Below are positions 17,480 through 26,984 of a DNA stretch of 40,322 bases, piece after piece. Location: the NCBI GenBank assembly GCA_018971185.1, contig JAGXBH010000017.1, positions 1 through 40,322 of the forward strand. Direction: 5' to 3'. The notes below the pieces were generated by a model. The model ran no database searches. It worked only from the letters and a program-made list of their open reading frames with translations, and had not been told where the DNA came from. The position numbers were made by a program, and so were the translations under genes. Every line of letters begins with the position of its first letter. Positions within the stretch are counted from its first letter, which is position 1. This DNA comes from Acidobacteriota bacterium (GTDB taxonomy: Bacteria; Actinomycetota; Acidimicrobiia; Acidimicrobiales; RAAP-2).

Positions 17480-18391
17480 ATGGCCAAGTCCAAGATCGAA
17501 TCCGACCGCGGGCTGAACCTGCGCATGTTCGTCACCGGCCTGGCGCTGGTGGTGCTCTACCTGATCATCACGACCCTGCTGATCTACATCGGCGTGGGCT
17601 ACGGACTGGTCATCGTGATCGTCGCGGCGTTGATCTTCTCGCAGTACTACTTCTCGGACAAGATCGCGATGTTCTCGATGCACGCGCGCGAGGTGACCCC
17701 CGCGCAAGAGCCGCGCCTGCACGAGATCGTCGACCGGCTCTGCCTCCTGGCCGACATGCCCAAGCCCCGGGTGGGCGTCGCCGAGATGGACATGCCCAAC
17801 GCCTTCGCCACGGGACGCAGTCCGCGTCACGCGGTGATCTGCGCCACCCGCGGGATCATGGCGCGACTGAGCGACGAGGAGCTCGAGGCGGTCCTCGCTC
17901 ACGAGCTCAGCCACGTGGCCCACCGCGACGTGGCGGTCATGACCATCGCCTCGGGCGTGGGGATGCTCGCGGGGATGGTGTCACGCATGGCGATGTGGGG
18001 CGCGATGCTCGGTGGCGGCGGAGGAGGACGCAACAACAACAACGACAACGCCGCGCTGGTGGAGTTGGTGACCTGGGTGGTCTCGATCGTGATCTACGTC
18101 GTCGCCTACCTGTTGACCATGGCCCTGTCGCGCTACCGCGAGTTGGCCGCCGACCGGTCGGGCGCCATCCTGATCGGCAAGCCCAGCGTGCTCGCGAGCG
18201 CGCTGGTGCACATCACCGGCGACATGGGTCGCATCCCGCGCACCGATCTTCGTAAGGCCGAGAACATGAACGCCTTCTTCTTCGTGCCGGCGCTCGCGGG
18301 CGGGACCGCGGCGTCGCTGTTCGCGACGCATCCGCCACTCGAGAAGCGCCTCGACGCGCTCAACAAGCTCGAGCGCGAGCTCAACGGCTAG
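17480..18391 (+). CDS. htpX: HtpX-like membrane zinc metalloprotease
   Basis: A 303-residue M48-family protease. Two N-terminal membrane helices (about 15-55) come first. The zinc site is HELSH (141-145), with the third ligand in SRYRELAAD (Glu 221). Further membrane segments flank a Gly/Asn-rich loop (GGGGGGRNNNND, about 178-190). The C terminus has the ATHPPLEKRLDALNKLE motif common to HtpX. It degrades damaged membrane proteins. GGAGG from the end of pspA serves as its ribosome binding site. Its stop TAG overlaps the next gene's GTG (TAGTG). Confidence 0.95.
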   Translation: MAKSKIESDRGLNLRMFVTGLALVVLYLIITTLLIYIGVGYGLVIVIVAALIFSQYYFSDKIAMFSMHAREVTPAQEPRLHEIVDRLCLLADMPKPRVGVAEMDMPNAFATGRSPRHAVICATRGIMARLSDEELEAVLAHELSHVAHRDVAVMTIASGVGMLAGMVSRMAMWGAMLGGGGGGRNNNNDNAALVELVTWVVSIVIYVVAYLLTMALSRYRELAADRSGAILIGKPSVLASALVHITGDMGRIPRTDLRKAENMNAFFFVPALAGGTAASLFATHPPLEKRLDALNKLERELNG

Positions 18392-18966
18392 TGGGACTTC
18401 GCGACGCGCTCTTCGGGCGCACCAAGCAGGTGGCGCCCCAGCTCGATAACATCTTCGCGCTCCCGGGCGCCGCACTGACCCTGCAGAGTGAGCTCGACCT
18501 GGTGAGTTCGGGTCAGGCGGGCCTCTGCTTCAAGGCCGGCAGCGGCGAGTCGTCGAAGCTCTCCGACGACGACATCTTGGAGCTGCTCAACTTCGACGCC
18601 GAGAAGGACTCCGTCTCGCTGACCAGTGACGACCTCGGATTCAAGTGGCTGGTCGTCAACGACCCCACGATCGACGGCCTGGTCACCAAGATCCACGCCG
18701 CGAACTCCACCATGGTCGACCACGAGCTGGGTCCGCGACTCCTGTGCGCGGTCTTCGGCTTCGTGCCCGCGACACCCCCGGGGGAGGGGTCCGTCCGCCT
18801 CGTCTACCTGCTCAAGCAGGGCACCTTCTACCCGTTCGCCCCGACGGGACCCAACCAGCGCGACAACGAACTCGAGCTTCGGGTGAAGTCCTTCCTCGGC
18901 GAGGACCTCGCGATCGAGAAGGACCTGTCGCGATGGATGGCGCTGTGGAACCTCCCCGTGCGCTGA
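18391..18966 (+). CDS. pspAB: PspA-associated protein PspAB
   Basis: A 191-residue soluble protein that begins VGLRDALFGRTK. It has a mixed alpha/beta composition, with central segments DDLGFKWLVVNDPTIDGLVTKIHAAN and SVRLVYLLKQGTFYPFAPTG that I recognise from actinobacterial PspAB proteins found beside pspA and htpX. The biochemical role is not established, and a part in the envelope-stress response is inferred from linkage. The GTG start overlaps the htpX stop. It ends one base before the convergent membrane protein gene. Confidence 0.85.
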   Translation: MGLRDALFGRTKQVAPQLDNIFALPGAALTLQSELDLVSSGQAGLCFKAGSGESSKLSDDDILELLNFDAEKDSVSLTSDDLGFKWLVVNDPTIDGLVTKIHAANSTMVDHELGPRLLCAVFGFVPATPPGEGSVRLVYLLKQGTFYPFAPTGPNQRDNELELRVKSFLGEDLAIEKDLSRWMALWNLPVR

Positions 18967-18967
18967 G

Positions 18968-20884
18968 TCAGCTCGGCGAGTGACGCGAGAGCCACGCGTC
19001 GGCGCGCGCCGGGGCGTGGAACCACACGTCCATGTCGCCCTCGCGCAGCGGCGGGCCCATCGCGTCGGCGAAGAGGGTGATGGCGTGGGCCGCGTTGTTC
19101 GCCGCGGGATCGACCAGGACCGTCGCGACGTCGTTGAGACGCAGGTACTCGCGCATCTGGTCGATCAGGCGAGCGTTGAGGGCGGGTAGGCGCGCCGTGC
19201 CCGCGGACCAGTGGGTCAGGAACTGACTGACGGGTAGGGGCCGATCGGCGATGGGCTGACCCGTGGCGCGACCGCGACGGGTGGGGACGATGGCCTCGCC
19301 CCCGACCATCTTCCATCGAAAGTCGCTGCTCACCTGCCAGATCATCGCCGGGGCGTTGGGCACCACGCTCAAGGGGTACGTGAGGACGGTGCTGCCCTCG
19401 GGTATGGCCGCCGCGTCGCCGTTGCTGAAGAAGCTCGGCAGGGTCGGCAGGGGTACCGTCACAATCGGCGTCCTGGTCTGGTAGACGAGCAGCGAGGCGA
19501 CGAGCAGAACGCCCAGTGCGATGTTCACGCCCATCCGCCGACGGGTCGGACCTCGAGGGGGACGGCGCATCGCGGCGATCCACTCGCTCGCCCCGAGCGC
19601 CACGACGAGGGCGACGAGGAGCGAGGCGTACAGGGCCAGCCGATTGGCCAGCGCGCTCTGCAGCGAGGGGAGGGCGTTCACCAGGCGCCAGGGCATCGGA
19701 ACGGGGAACGTGTGGTTGTCGATCGTCAGGGACTGACCCATCGAGAGGACCTCGACGACCACCAGCACGAGTGCCGTGTAGAGGACTCCGCGACGCCGGC
19801 GCAGCGTCACGGCGATCAGCCCGAGGGCGAGCACCAGCGGGATCCCGAGGTATCCACCGTTCTCGCCGTAGTCACCGCCCATGAACCGGTTGGCGATCCT
19901 CGCGAGCGCGCCCGGGGCGATGCTCTGGGACGAGTCGGGCACCACCGTGCCCAGCAGGTCCAGCTTGAGGGGGCTGTGCGAGGTCGCGTGCGCCGCGCCG
20001 GTGAAGTGCTGGGGCCCGAAGAACTGGTAGTACACCGGATAGGCCAGGATCACCACGACCGGCACGGCTCCGATGAGCAGGGCCCTGAGCGCGTAGCGCA
20101 CGCGCTCGACGCTCACCTCGCGACGGTACACGACGAGCGCGACGACCAGCGCGCACGCCGCCACGATGACCGCCTCGGCCGCTACCTCCTGGGAGATCAA
20201 CACCTGCGCGACGAACAACGCCGCGAGGAGGAGGCCCCAGCGGCGCGCGGACCCCTCCTGGACCACGGTCACCTGGTAGAGGCAGTAGAGGATGAGGGGG
20301 GGTAGCGGCACGAACACTAAGAAGAGGTGGGCCACGCCCTCGCCGATCATGTAGGGCGAGAAACCGTAGAGCGTGGCACCGAGCAGGGCGGCGAGATTCG
20401 AACCGCTCAATCGGCGCAGTACCCAGAACGCACTCAGGGCCGAGAGCGGGAAGGAGAGCCACAGCAGGAGGTTGTAGCTCGCCACCGCGCCCAGGAGCCA
20501 GGTCACGGGTGCCGCGAGCACCCCCAGGGCCGGCATCGCGGTGTTGGCGGCGAGATTGAAGCCCTTCGGGTAGTCCATCCAGTTGCTGTAGAGGGGATTG
20601 AGGCCGTGGGCGATCGACCAAGGCGTCCACTTCAAGAACCAGACCTCCTGGATCTCGTCACCGCAGGCGCAGCCGACGATCGAGTGGCGCGACACCGGCC
20701 AGTGGGGCCAGTAGACGCGAAGGGTCAGGGCGGCGAAGATCAACGCGGCCACCAGCGCGAAGCGGGTCGCCGACACGTCCTCGACGCGACCGAGGAGCGA
20801 GCGCCACCTCCCCGTGGACCGCGCCCGAGGACCGCCGAGCCCATCGCGCCTCGCGTCCTCGCTGGTCTCCACGTTCAACGGCAA
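18968..20884 (-). CDS. Large multi-spanning membrane protein, GT-C glycosyltransferase-like
   Basis: A 638-residue protein. A polar N terminus (about 40 residues) is followed by around 11-12 membrane helices to about residue 470 and a C-terminal soluble domain. The first exterior loop has CGDEIQEVWFLKW and then NPLYSNWMDYPKGFN, an acidic-residue loop of the kind used by GT-C lipid-linked sugar transferases. Helices such as SYNLLLWLSFPLSALSAFWVL resemble bacterial polyprenyl-sugar mannosyltransferase-like proteins. No exact family is recognised. The first possible start is TTG at 20884 with AGGGG upstream. GTG at 20872 is an alternative. Its neighbours in the envelope region are a methyltransferase and a glycosyltransferase on the other strand. 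Confidence 0.75.
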   Translation of the reverse strand: MPLNVETSEDARRDGLGGPRARSTGRWRSLLGRVEDVSATRFALVAALIFAALTLRVYWPHWPVSRHSIVGCACGDEIQEVWFLKWTPWSIAHGLNPLYSNWMDYPKGFNLAANTAMPALGVLAAPVTWLLGAVASYNLLLWLSFPLSALSAFWVLRRLSGSNLAALLGATLYGFSPYMIGEGVAHLFLVFVPLPPLILYCLYQVTVVQEGSARRWGLLLAALFVAQVLISQEVAAEAVIVAACALVVALVVYRREVSVERVRYALRALLIGAVPVVVILAYPVYYQFFGPQHFTGAAHATSHSPLKLDLLGTVVPDSSQSIAPGALARIANRFMGGDYGENGGYLGIPLVLALGLIAVTLRRRRGVLYTALVLVVVEVLSMGQSLTIDNHTFPVPMPWRLVNALPSLQSALANRLALYASLLVALVVALGASEWIAAMRRPPRGPTRRRMGVNIALGVLLVASLLVYQTRTPIVTVPLPTLPSFFSNGDAAAIPEGSTVLTYPLSVVPNAPAMIWQVSSDFRWKMVGGEAIVPTRRGRATGQPIADRPLPVSQFLTHWSAGTARLPALNARLIDQMREYLRLNDVATVLVDPAANNAAHAITLFADAMGPPLREGDMDVWFHAPARADAWLSRHSPS

Positions 20885-21178
20885 CCGCCCCTATCGCCCA
20901 CCGGTTCGCTACCTCGAGCACGCGCCGGTCACCCCCGCGCCACTGTAGCAATCGTCGGTTTCGCGCTCGCGCTGGCTGCGGGTCCTCGCGTGGCTCGAAG
21001 CTTTAAAAGGCACGGTGTAACCTGATGTGGCGTCGTCGAAGATGCCCAGCCTCGGAACGGTCGGTCGCGACGTGCACCGGTCCTTCTCGGCTCCATCCTC
21101 GTCGACGTCGCCGTTCGCGCGGTGAAAGTGCAGCGCCGACGCGCCGTAGCGGTCGCGACAACCGAGGGAGGCCACCAC
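20885..21178. promoter_or_regulatory. Divergent control region of the polysaccharide genes
   Basis: This 294-base stretch shows no gene. On the minus strand TACAGT (about 20942-20947) may serve the membrane protein. On the plus strand TAACCT (21018-21023), after an AT-rich CTTTAAAAGG, may serve the methyltransferase gene, giving a leader of about 150 bases. Short frames inside are arginine/serine-rich and look accidental. Confidence 0.4.
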
Positions 21179-22558
21179 ATGTCCGTAGACGAGTCGATGT
21201 CACGAGTGAACTCCTCGTTCGGGCTACCCCTCACGGGCCGCGGTCCCTCCTCCCTCGTCAAGCGCCTGACCGCTAAGTTCATCTGGCCCTTCCTTCGCCA
21301 CCAGGTCGACGTGAACCTCGTGCTCGTGGCGGAACTCCGCGAGGTCGAGGCGCGCCACGCCCACCTGCTCGCGGTACTCGAGGCGCAGCGCCACCACTTC
21401 GAGCAGGTCCAGCAGGCGAGTGCCGAGGGCACGGCCGCCGTCCTGCGCCAGCTCAGCCATCAACTGGACTTCGTCGAGGGCGAGGTCGGCAAGGTCAACG
21501 ACGCGCGGCTCAATATCGAGGCCGCGCTGCACATCCTCGAAGGGCAGTTCACCTCGGTCGTGCAGCAGCGCGAGAGTCACCTCGCCGACGTCCAGGCGCA
21601 CTTGACCAAGCGGACCCAGCAGCTCGAGAACCAGATCGACCTCGGACACCGCCAGCTGCTGGCGCGCTTCTACGACGGCTTCGGCGCCCTGCAACGCGAC
21701 GTGACGGAATTGTCGCGCTACTTCAGCGAGCTCAAGGCCGACTACGACAAGTTCGAGGAGACGAGGATCGCGGGATTGCTGGCGCGCATGGCCGAGGTCG
21801 ACCATTTCCTCACGGAGGTCAAGCGCTCCTACCCCGAGCTGGTCAAGCCCGAACGCCTCGTCAAGCTGGCGACCGGCTTCGACGCCATCGAGCGCGCGCA
21901 CGCCATGCGCTTCCGCGGGACGCGCGACTCGATCATCGAGCGCATCGGCATCTACGTCCCCGAGCTCAAGGCCGTCGCCGAACTCGGCCCGGTGCTCGAC
22001 ATCGGGTGCGGGGGTGGCGAGTTGCTCGAGGTGATGCGCGACAACGAGATCGAGGCGTACGGCATCGAGATCGTCGACGCCGCGGTGCAGGAGTGCCAGG
22101 CCCTGGGACTCGACGCGCGCCTGGACGACGTGCTGCACCACCTCTCATCGGTCCCCGCGGCCTCCCTGGGCGCGGTGACCGCGATCCACGTGGTCGAGCA
22201 CTTGGGCATCGACACGCTCATCGAGGTCATCGACCTCTCCTTGAAGGCCCTCAAGCCCGGGGGCATCATCATCTTCGAGACGCCCAACCCGGGCAACGTC
22301 CTGGTGGGCGCCGACAGCTTCTACATCGACCCGACCCACGACCACCCCATCCCGAGCGCGCTGCTCGAGTTCCTGGTATCCATCCGCGGCTTCGCCGACG
22401 CCCAGATCATGCCGCTCAAGCGCGCACCCAACCTCTTCACCAACGTGATGCCCGACGAGGGCGTGTGGGCCAACGACGTCGCGCGCGTGGCCCAGCACGT
22501 CGCCAACGTGTTCCTGGGCGCCGAGGACTACGCGGTGATCGCCCGACGAGCGCTCTAG
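21179..22558 (+). CDS. Coiled-coil SAM-dependent methyltransferase
   Basis: A 459-residue protein. Residues about 42-215 form long heptad-rich helices (EVEARHAHLLAVLEAQRHHF, later RTQQLENQIDLGHRQLL). A class I methyltransferase domain follows: SAM motif I VLDIGCGGGELLEV (272-280), acidic strand YGIEIVD, motif around AIHVVEHLG, then LKPGGIIIFETPNP. Such coiled-coil methyltransferases occur in surface polysaccharide clusters, where they cap or modify glycan ends (for example WbdD in E. coli). The start at 21179 is supported by GGGAGG eight bases upstream, and an upstream ATG in frame lacks a site. The glycosyltransferase gene starts two bases after its stop. Confidence 0.85.
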   Translation: MSVDESMSRVNSSFGLPLTGRGPSSLVKRLTAKFIWPFLRHQVDVNLVLVAELREVEARHAHLLAVLEAQRHHFEQVQQASAEGTAAVLRQLSHQLDFVEGEVGKVNDARLNIEAALHILEGQFTSVVQQRESHLADVQAHLTKRTQQLENQIDLGHRQLLARFYDGFGALQRDVTELSRYFSELKADYDKFEETRIAGLLARMAEVDHFLTEVKRSYPELVKPERLVKLATGFDAIERAHAMRFRGTRDSIIERIGIYVPELKAVAELGPVLDIGCGGGELLEVMRDNEIEAYGIEIVDAAVQECQALGLDARLDDVLHHLSSVPAASLGAVTAIHVVEHLGIDTLIEVIDLSLKALKPGGIIIFETPNPGNVLVGADSFYIDPTHDHPIPSALLEFLVSIRGFADAQIMPLKRAPNLFTNVMPDEGVWANDVARVAQHVANVFLGAEDYAVIARRAL

Positions 22559-22560
22559 CG

Positions 22561-24915
22561 ATGCGCGTCGCCGTCTGGACGCCCCTGCCGCCCGAACCGT
22601 CGGGGATCGCCGACTACAACGCCATGCTGCTGGCGGCCATGGCGCGCCGGCCCCACGTCCACCTCACCGCGGTGATCCGCGACGACGTGGTCGACGTCGA
22701 CGTCCCCGCCGGGGTCACGGTCGTTCGCCAGCGTGACTATCGCCCCCAGGACTACGACGTCGACCTCTACCACGTCGGGAACAACCCGACCTTCCATGGC
22801 TACATGTTCCAGCCCGCCCTGCACCGTCGCGGCGTCGTGGTGCTGCACGACCCCGCGATCCTCGACCTCGTCGAGGTCCTGCTGGGCAATCGGGGCCAGC
22901 GGATCTTCGAGGTCGAGGTCGCCTACAACTTGGGCTGCTCGGAGCGCGACGAGGAGGTCATCCAGCACGCGATCGCGACGTGGGACCGCACGGAGATCTT
23001 GATGTCGCGACGCCTCATCGAGTCGAGCATCACGACCCTGGTCCATAGCGACTGGGCGGCGCGGCACCTACGCGCGCGCTTCGGTGACGTGAGCGTGTCC
23101 ACGGTGCCCTTCGCGGTCGACGTGGACGGCGGGGACGCCGTCACCCACGACGACGCGACCCTCGTCTTCGGGGTGTTCGGCAACCTCAGCTTCCACAAGC
23201 GCGTGCCCGAGGTGGTCGCGGCCTTCGCCGCGGCACGCCAGCGCGGTCTCGACGCGCGCCTCATCGTGGCGGGCCGGCGTGACAGCCCCGAGGCCGAGCA
23301 CCGCATCGAGCGGATGATCGACGAGTTCGCGCTCGACGACGTCGTCGAGTTCGCGCTCGACGTCGACGCGACGCGCTTCCGTGCCCTCCAGGAGGAGTGC
23401 GACGTGGTGGTGGGCCTGCGCTGGCCGACCGCGGGCGAGACGAGTGCGTCGCTCCTCGAGTGCTTCGCCCTGGCCAAGGCGGCCATCGTCTCGGACATCC
23501 CCCAGAATCGCGAGTTCAGTGACGAGTTCTGCTGGCGTGTCAGCGTCGACCTCGAGGCCGAACACGAGCAGTTGGTGGACGCGATGCTGCGCGCGAGCGA
23601 GGACGTGGCGGCCACGCGTCGCGCGGGTCGGGCGGCGCGCGAGTTCGTCGCGCACCACTGCGCCCTTGACGACGTGGCCGAGATCTACGTGGACGAACTA
23701 CGCCGCGCGATCGGCGCGCCCTCGGCGACTGCGCCCGAACGGCACCCGGGGCTGGGCGTGAACGCCATCGCGTCCTGGGCCGGGGCCACCGGGCTGGCGG
23801 AGGCCGGCCGGCGATCGGCCCTCGCGCTGCTCAACGAGGGCGTGTCGATCGCCACCACCGACGTGAACCTGTGGGCCAAGGTCGACGAGGATCGTATCCC
23901 CGCCGAGATCGCGGCGCTGCCTCATGGTCATCCCCACGACATCGGGATCTCGTTTCTCAACGTGAACGAGTTCCACGTCGTCGAGGACTGGCAGCTGCGC
24001 GGTGACGGCGCGCCCTACCTGATCGCCATGTGGTACTGGGAGCTACCCGCCCTGCCCCAGGAGATGATCAGGGAGATCGCCCGGGTCGACGAGATCTGGG
24101 TGGCCAGTGAGTTCGTGCGCGACGTGTTCCTGCGCTACACGACCAAGCCCGTCCTGGTCATGCCCTGCGTGGTCGAGCCGGTCGCCGACCCCACGGTGAC
24201 CCGCGAGAGCCTGGGTCTGCCCGCCTCGGACGTGGTGGTGTACCTCGTGACCTTCGACGCGAACTCGACCATCGCACGAAAGAACCCCTACGGGGCGATC
24301 AAGGCGTTCGAGGAGGCCTTCGGCACGCAGCGTCGCGACGTCCAGCTGGTCGTCAAGGTCATCAACCTCGCCGACTACCCGGTGGTGCGTCGGGACCTGC
24401 GCCGTCACGTGGAGCGCCTAGGCGGACTCCTGATCGAGTCCGACATGGCCGCCGGCGAGATCGCGGCCCTCATCAAACTTAGTGACGTCTACGTCTCGAT
24501 GCACCGCTCCGAGGGCTTCGGACTAGGCCTCGCCGAGGCCATGTACTTCGGCCGTCCGGTGATCGCGACGGGCAACTCGGGCAACATGGACTTCATGAAC
24601 TCGCTCAACAGTTGCCTCGTGGGGTACCGCTCGATGGTGGTGCACCGCAACGAGCTGATGGACAACCCCACGGCGATGATCCTCTACCAGCCCGGCAACC
24701 TCTGGGTCGACCCCGACGTCCACGACGCGGCGCGGCTCATGCGCTGGCTCTTCGAGCACCCCGAGGAGCGCGATCGCCTGGGACGACTCGGCGCGGCGGA
24801 CATCCGCGAGCGCTTCAGTTCGGCCGCGGCCGGTCGCGCCATGCGCGAACGGCTCGAGGTCGTCGCGCGAATGCTCGGCGAGCATTGGGCCCCCACGCCC
24901 GACGTCGCGATCTGA
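22561..24915 (+). CDS. Tandem two-domain glycosyltransferase (GT4-like)
   Basis: A 784-residue protein that contains two GT-B fold glycosyltransferase units. Unit 1 (about 1-385) begins MRVAVWTPLPPEPSGIADYN and has the nucleotide-sugar region VFGVFGNLSFHKR...AGETSASLLECFALAKA. Unit 2 (about 395-784) begins GVNAIASWAGATGLAEAGR. It has RKNPYGAIKAFEEAF and the GT4 E-x7-E site SEGFGLGLAEAMYFGRPVIAT. Two active sites in one chain suggest alternating sugar additions to one glycan. The donor and acceptor are unknown. The ATG at 22561 lies 2 bases after the methyltransferase stop. The frame is open upstream inside that gene, but that part is an overlapping shadow. Confidence 0.9.
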   Translation: MRVAVWTPLPPEPSGIADYNAMLLAAMARRPHVHLTAVIRDDVVDVDVPAGVTVVRQRDYRPQDYDVDLYHVGNNPTFHGYMFQPALHRRGVVVLHDPAILDLVEVLLGNRGQRIFEVEVAYNLGCSERDEEVIQHAIATWDRTEILMSRRLIESSITTLVHSDWAARHLRARFGDVSVSTVPFAVDVDGGDAVTHDDATLVFGVFGNLSFHKRVPEVVAAFAAARQRGLDARLIVAGRRDSPEAEHRIERMIDEFALDDVVEFALDVDATRFRALQEECDVVVGLRWPTAGETSASLLECFALAKAAIVSDIPQNREFSDEFCWRVSVDLEAEHEQLVDAMLRASEDVAATRRAGRAAREFVAHHCALDDVAEIYVDELRRAIGAPSATAPERHPGLGVNAIASWAGATGLAEAGRRSALALLNEGVSIATTDVNLWAKVDEDRIPAEIAALPHGHPHDIGISFLNVNEFHVVEDWQLRGDGAPYLIAMWYWELPALPQEMIREIARVDEIWVASEFVRDVFLRYTTKPVLVMPCVVEPVADPTVTRESLGLPASDVVVYLVTFDANSTIARKNPYGAIKAFEEAFGTQRRDVQLVVKVINLADYPVVRRDLRRHVERLGGLLIESDMAAGEIAALIKLSDVYVSMHRSEGFGLGLAEAMYFGRPVIATGNSGNMDFMNSLNSCLVGYRSMVVHRNELMDNPTAMILYQPGNLWVDPDVHDAARLMRWLFEHPEERDRLGRLGAADIRERFSSAAAGRAMRERLEVVARMLGEHWAPTPDVAI

Positions 24916-24951
24916 GCGGTTGAGCGAGGACACGAGCGGGCGGCGCGGACC

Positions 24952-26337
24952 CTAGGGGTGGGTCATGTCCTCGGGGACCACGGCCGCGTCGAACTCCTCG
25001 GCGCTCAAGAAGCCCAGGGCCAGCACCGCCTCCTTGAGCGTGAGACGCTCCTTGTGGGCCTTCTTCGCGGCCTGGGCCGCCCGGTCGTAGCCGATCAGGG
25101 GGTTGAGAGCGGTGACCAGCATCAGGGAGTTCGTCAGGTGGTGGTTGATCTGTTCGTAGTCGGGCACCAGCCCCTCCACGCAGAACTCGCGGAAGCGGTC
25201 ACAGGCGTCGCTCAGCAGGTCGACGGACTGGCAGAAGTTGTGGATGATCACGGGCTTGCAGACGTTGAGCTCCAGGTTGCCCCGCGAGCCCGCCATCGCC
25301 ACGGCCGCGTCGTTGCCGAACACCTGGATGCTCACCATGATCATCGCCTCGGACTGCGTGGGGTTCACCTTGCCCGGCATGATCGAGCTGCCGGGTTCGT
25401 TCTCGGGCAGTTGCAGCTCGCCCAGCCCCGAGCGCGGGCCCGACCCGAGCCAACGCAGGTCGTCGGCGATCTTCACCAGACTGGTCGCCAGCGTCTTGAT
25501 CGCGCCGTGGGCGAACACCAGCGCGTCGTGCGCCGCGAGGGCCGCAAACTTGTTGGGGGCGGTCACGAAGGGCTTGCCGGTGAGTGCGGCGATCTTCTCG
25601 GCGACGCGCCCGGCGTACTCACGGTGCGTGTTGAGTCCGGTCCCCACCGCCGAACCGCCGGCCGCGAGCTCGCAGAGTCCCGGCAGTACCAGGGCGAGGC
25701 GATCGAGGTCCGCGTCCAGCTGCGACACGTACCCCGAGAACTCCTGTCCGAGGGTGAGGGGCACCGCGTCCATGAGGTGGGTGCGGCCGATCTTGACGAC
25801 GCCGGCGAAGGCCTCGGCCTTGACCTGCAGCGCGTCACGCAGTCGCGTCACCGCGGGGATCAGCCGGTCGGTGATCTCCACTACGGCGGCGATGTGCATG
25901 GCCGTCGGGAAGGTGTCGTTGGACGACTGGGACATGTTCACGTCGTCGTTGGGGTGCACGGGGCTCTTGGAGCCCATCACTCCCCCGGCCAACTCGATGG
26001 CCCGGTTCGAGATGACCTCGTTGACGTTCATGTTGGACTGGGTGCCCGACCCGGTCTGCCAGATACGCAACGGGAACTCATCGGACAGCGAGCCGTCGAT
26101 GACCTCCAGGGTCGCGCGCTCGATGAGGCCGGCCTTCACGGTGTCGAGTTTGCCCAACTCGTGATTCACCATCGCCGAGGCCAGCTTCAAGATACCGAAG
26201 GCCTTGATCAGCGCCGGGGGCATGGTCTCGTCGCTGATCGCGAAGTGGTGCAGGCTCCGTTGGGTCTGCGCACCCCAGTAGTGGTCCGCGGGGACCTCGA
26301 TCTCGCCCATCGTGTCTGACTCAATACGTACGTCCAC
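24952..26337 (-). CDS. fumC: Fumarate hydratase, class II
   Basis: A 461-residue enzyme of the TCA cycle that reversibly hydrates fumarate to malate. Motifs are [19 protein letters not shown] (near 95-112), [14 protein letters not shown], the catalytic histidine in GRTHLMDA (His 187), and the family signature [11 protein letters not shown] (316-326) with the catalytic serine. The length is typical. The GTG start at 26337 is preceded by AAGGAGAG. It is divergent from the PPOX gene and converges with the glycosyltransferase 36 bases away. Confidence 0.97.
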   Translation of the reverse strand: MDVRIESDTMGEIEVPADHYWGAQTQRSLHHFAISDETMPPALIKAFGILKLASAMVNHELGKLDTVKAGLIERATLEVIDGSLSDEFPLRIWQTGSGTQSNMNVNEVISNRAIELAGGVMGSKSPVHPNDDVNMSQSSNDTFPTAMHIAAVVEITDRLIPAVTRLRDALQVKAEAFAGVVKIGRTHLMDAVPLTLGQEFSGYVSQLDADLDRLALVLPGLCELAAGGSAVGTGLNTHREYAGRVAEKIAALTGKPFVTAPNKFAALAAHDALVFAHGAIKTLATSLVKIADDLRWLGSGPRSGLGELQLPENEPGSSIMPGKVNPTQSEAMIMVSIQVFGNDAAVAMAGSRGNLELNVCKPVIIHNFCQSVDLLSDACDRFREFCVEGLVPDYEQINHHLTNSLMLVTALNPLIGYDRAAQAAKKAHKERLTLKEAVLALGFLSAEEFDAAVVPEDMTHP

Positions 26338-26428
26338 AATCTCTCCTTGCTGATGACGTCCAGCGAGCGTGCGGGCACGGCCCGGCGTCGCCGACGTCTC
26401 GCGTGACCACGCGGGCCCCGATGTTCAT

Positions 26429-26434
26429 TACAGT
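26429..26434 (+). promoter_or_regulatory. -10 hexamer of the PPOX-fold gene
   Basis: TACAGT lies in the AT-richest part of the fumC-PPOX gap, with AAGGAG at 26466-26471 before the ATG. On the opposite strand the same patch reads TTTACTGTAATGA and may contain the fumC promoter. Confidence 0.4.
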
Positions 26435-26475
26435 AAAACTAGTTCCGGTTCACCGACCCGTTCGCAAGGAGACCC

Positions 26476-26877
26476 ATGTCCACCACCTTCACCCCCGCCG
26501 CGCGCGAGATCTTCGAGAAGCAGGTCCTCGCCCACGTCGCCTGCCTGGACCTGAACGGGGCGCCCCACGTGACGCCGGTCTGGGTGCGCCTCGACGGCGA
26601 CGACGTCATCATCAACACCGCGCTCGGGCGCGCCAAGGCCCGCTTCCTCGCCAACGACCCGCGCGTGGCGGTCTCGCTCACCGACCCTGACAACATGTAC
26701 TCCCTCGTGGCCCTGCGTGGCAACGTCACCGGGTTCACCACCGAGGGCGCCGACAAGGAGATCGACGACCTGGCCAAGAAGTACCTGGGGGTGGACACCT
26801 ACCCCATGCGTCGCGAGGGCGAGGTGCGCGTGACCGTGCGCATCACCCCCGAGCACATCAGCGCCCAGCCCCAGTAA
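26476..26877 (+). CDS. PPOX-class (pyridoxamine oxidase-fold) flavin or F420 enzyme
   Basis: A 133-residue split beta-barrel protein. VLAHVACLDLNGAPHVTPVWVRLDGDDVIINT is the classic first half, then GRAKARFLANDPRVAVSLTDPDNMYSLVALRGNVTGF, as in small actinobacterial PPOX proteins that bind F420 or FMN. The C terminus is VRVTVRITPEHISAQ. It acts as a homodimer in the cytosol, reducing or oxidising an unknown small molecule. I cannot separate F420 from FMN binding on sequence alone. AAGGAG four bases before the ATG supports the start. Confidence 0.85.
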   Translation: MSTTFTPAAREIFEKQVLAHVACLDLNGAPHVTPVWVRLDGDDVIINTALGRAKARFLANDPRVAVSLTDPDNMYSLVALRGNVTGFTTEGADKEIDDLAKKYLGVDTYPMRREGEVRVTVRITPEHISAQPQ

Positions 26878-26885
26878 GAGAGGTC

Positions 26886-26913
26886 GCCCCTCGCCCCTCG
26901 CCCCTCGCCCCTC
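26886..26913. repeat. 7-base tandem repeat, four copies
   Basis: GCCCCTC is repeated four times without change, between the converging PPOX and aldehyde dehydrogenase genes. It is non-coding. Confidence 0.85.
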
Positions 26914-26984
26914 GCGCCGGGGACCACCACGTGCTGTCCGCCGGCGACGGGGAGAACGTGGGACCTCGCGGGGCCCGCGCAGGT

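Noticed and set aside
22006..22560. Upstream extension of the tandem glycosyltransferase
   Set aside because: It overlaps the methyltransferase domain in another frame. The ATG at 22561 starts a normal GT-B strand.
24958..26319. 453-codon open frame opposite fumC
   Set aside because: It mirrors fumC almost exactly, is His/Gly/Val-rich and has no motif. fumC has all its catalytic residues.
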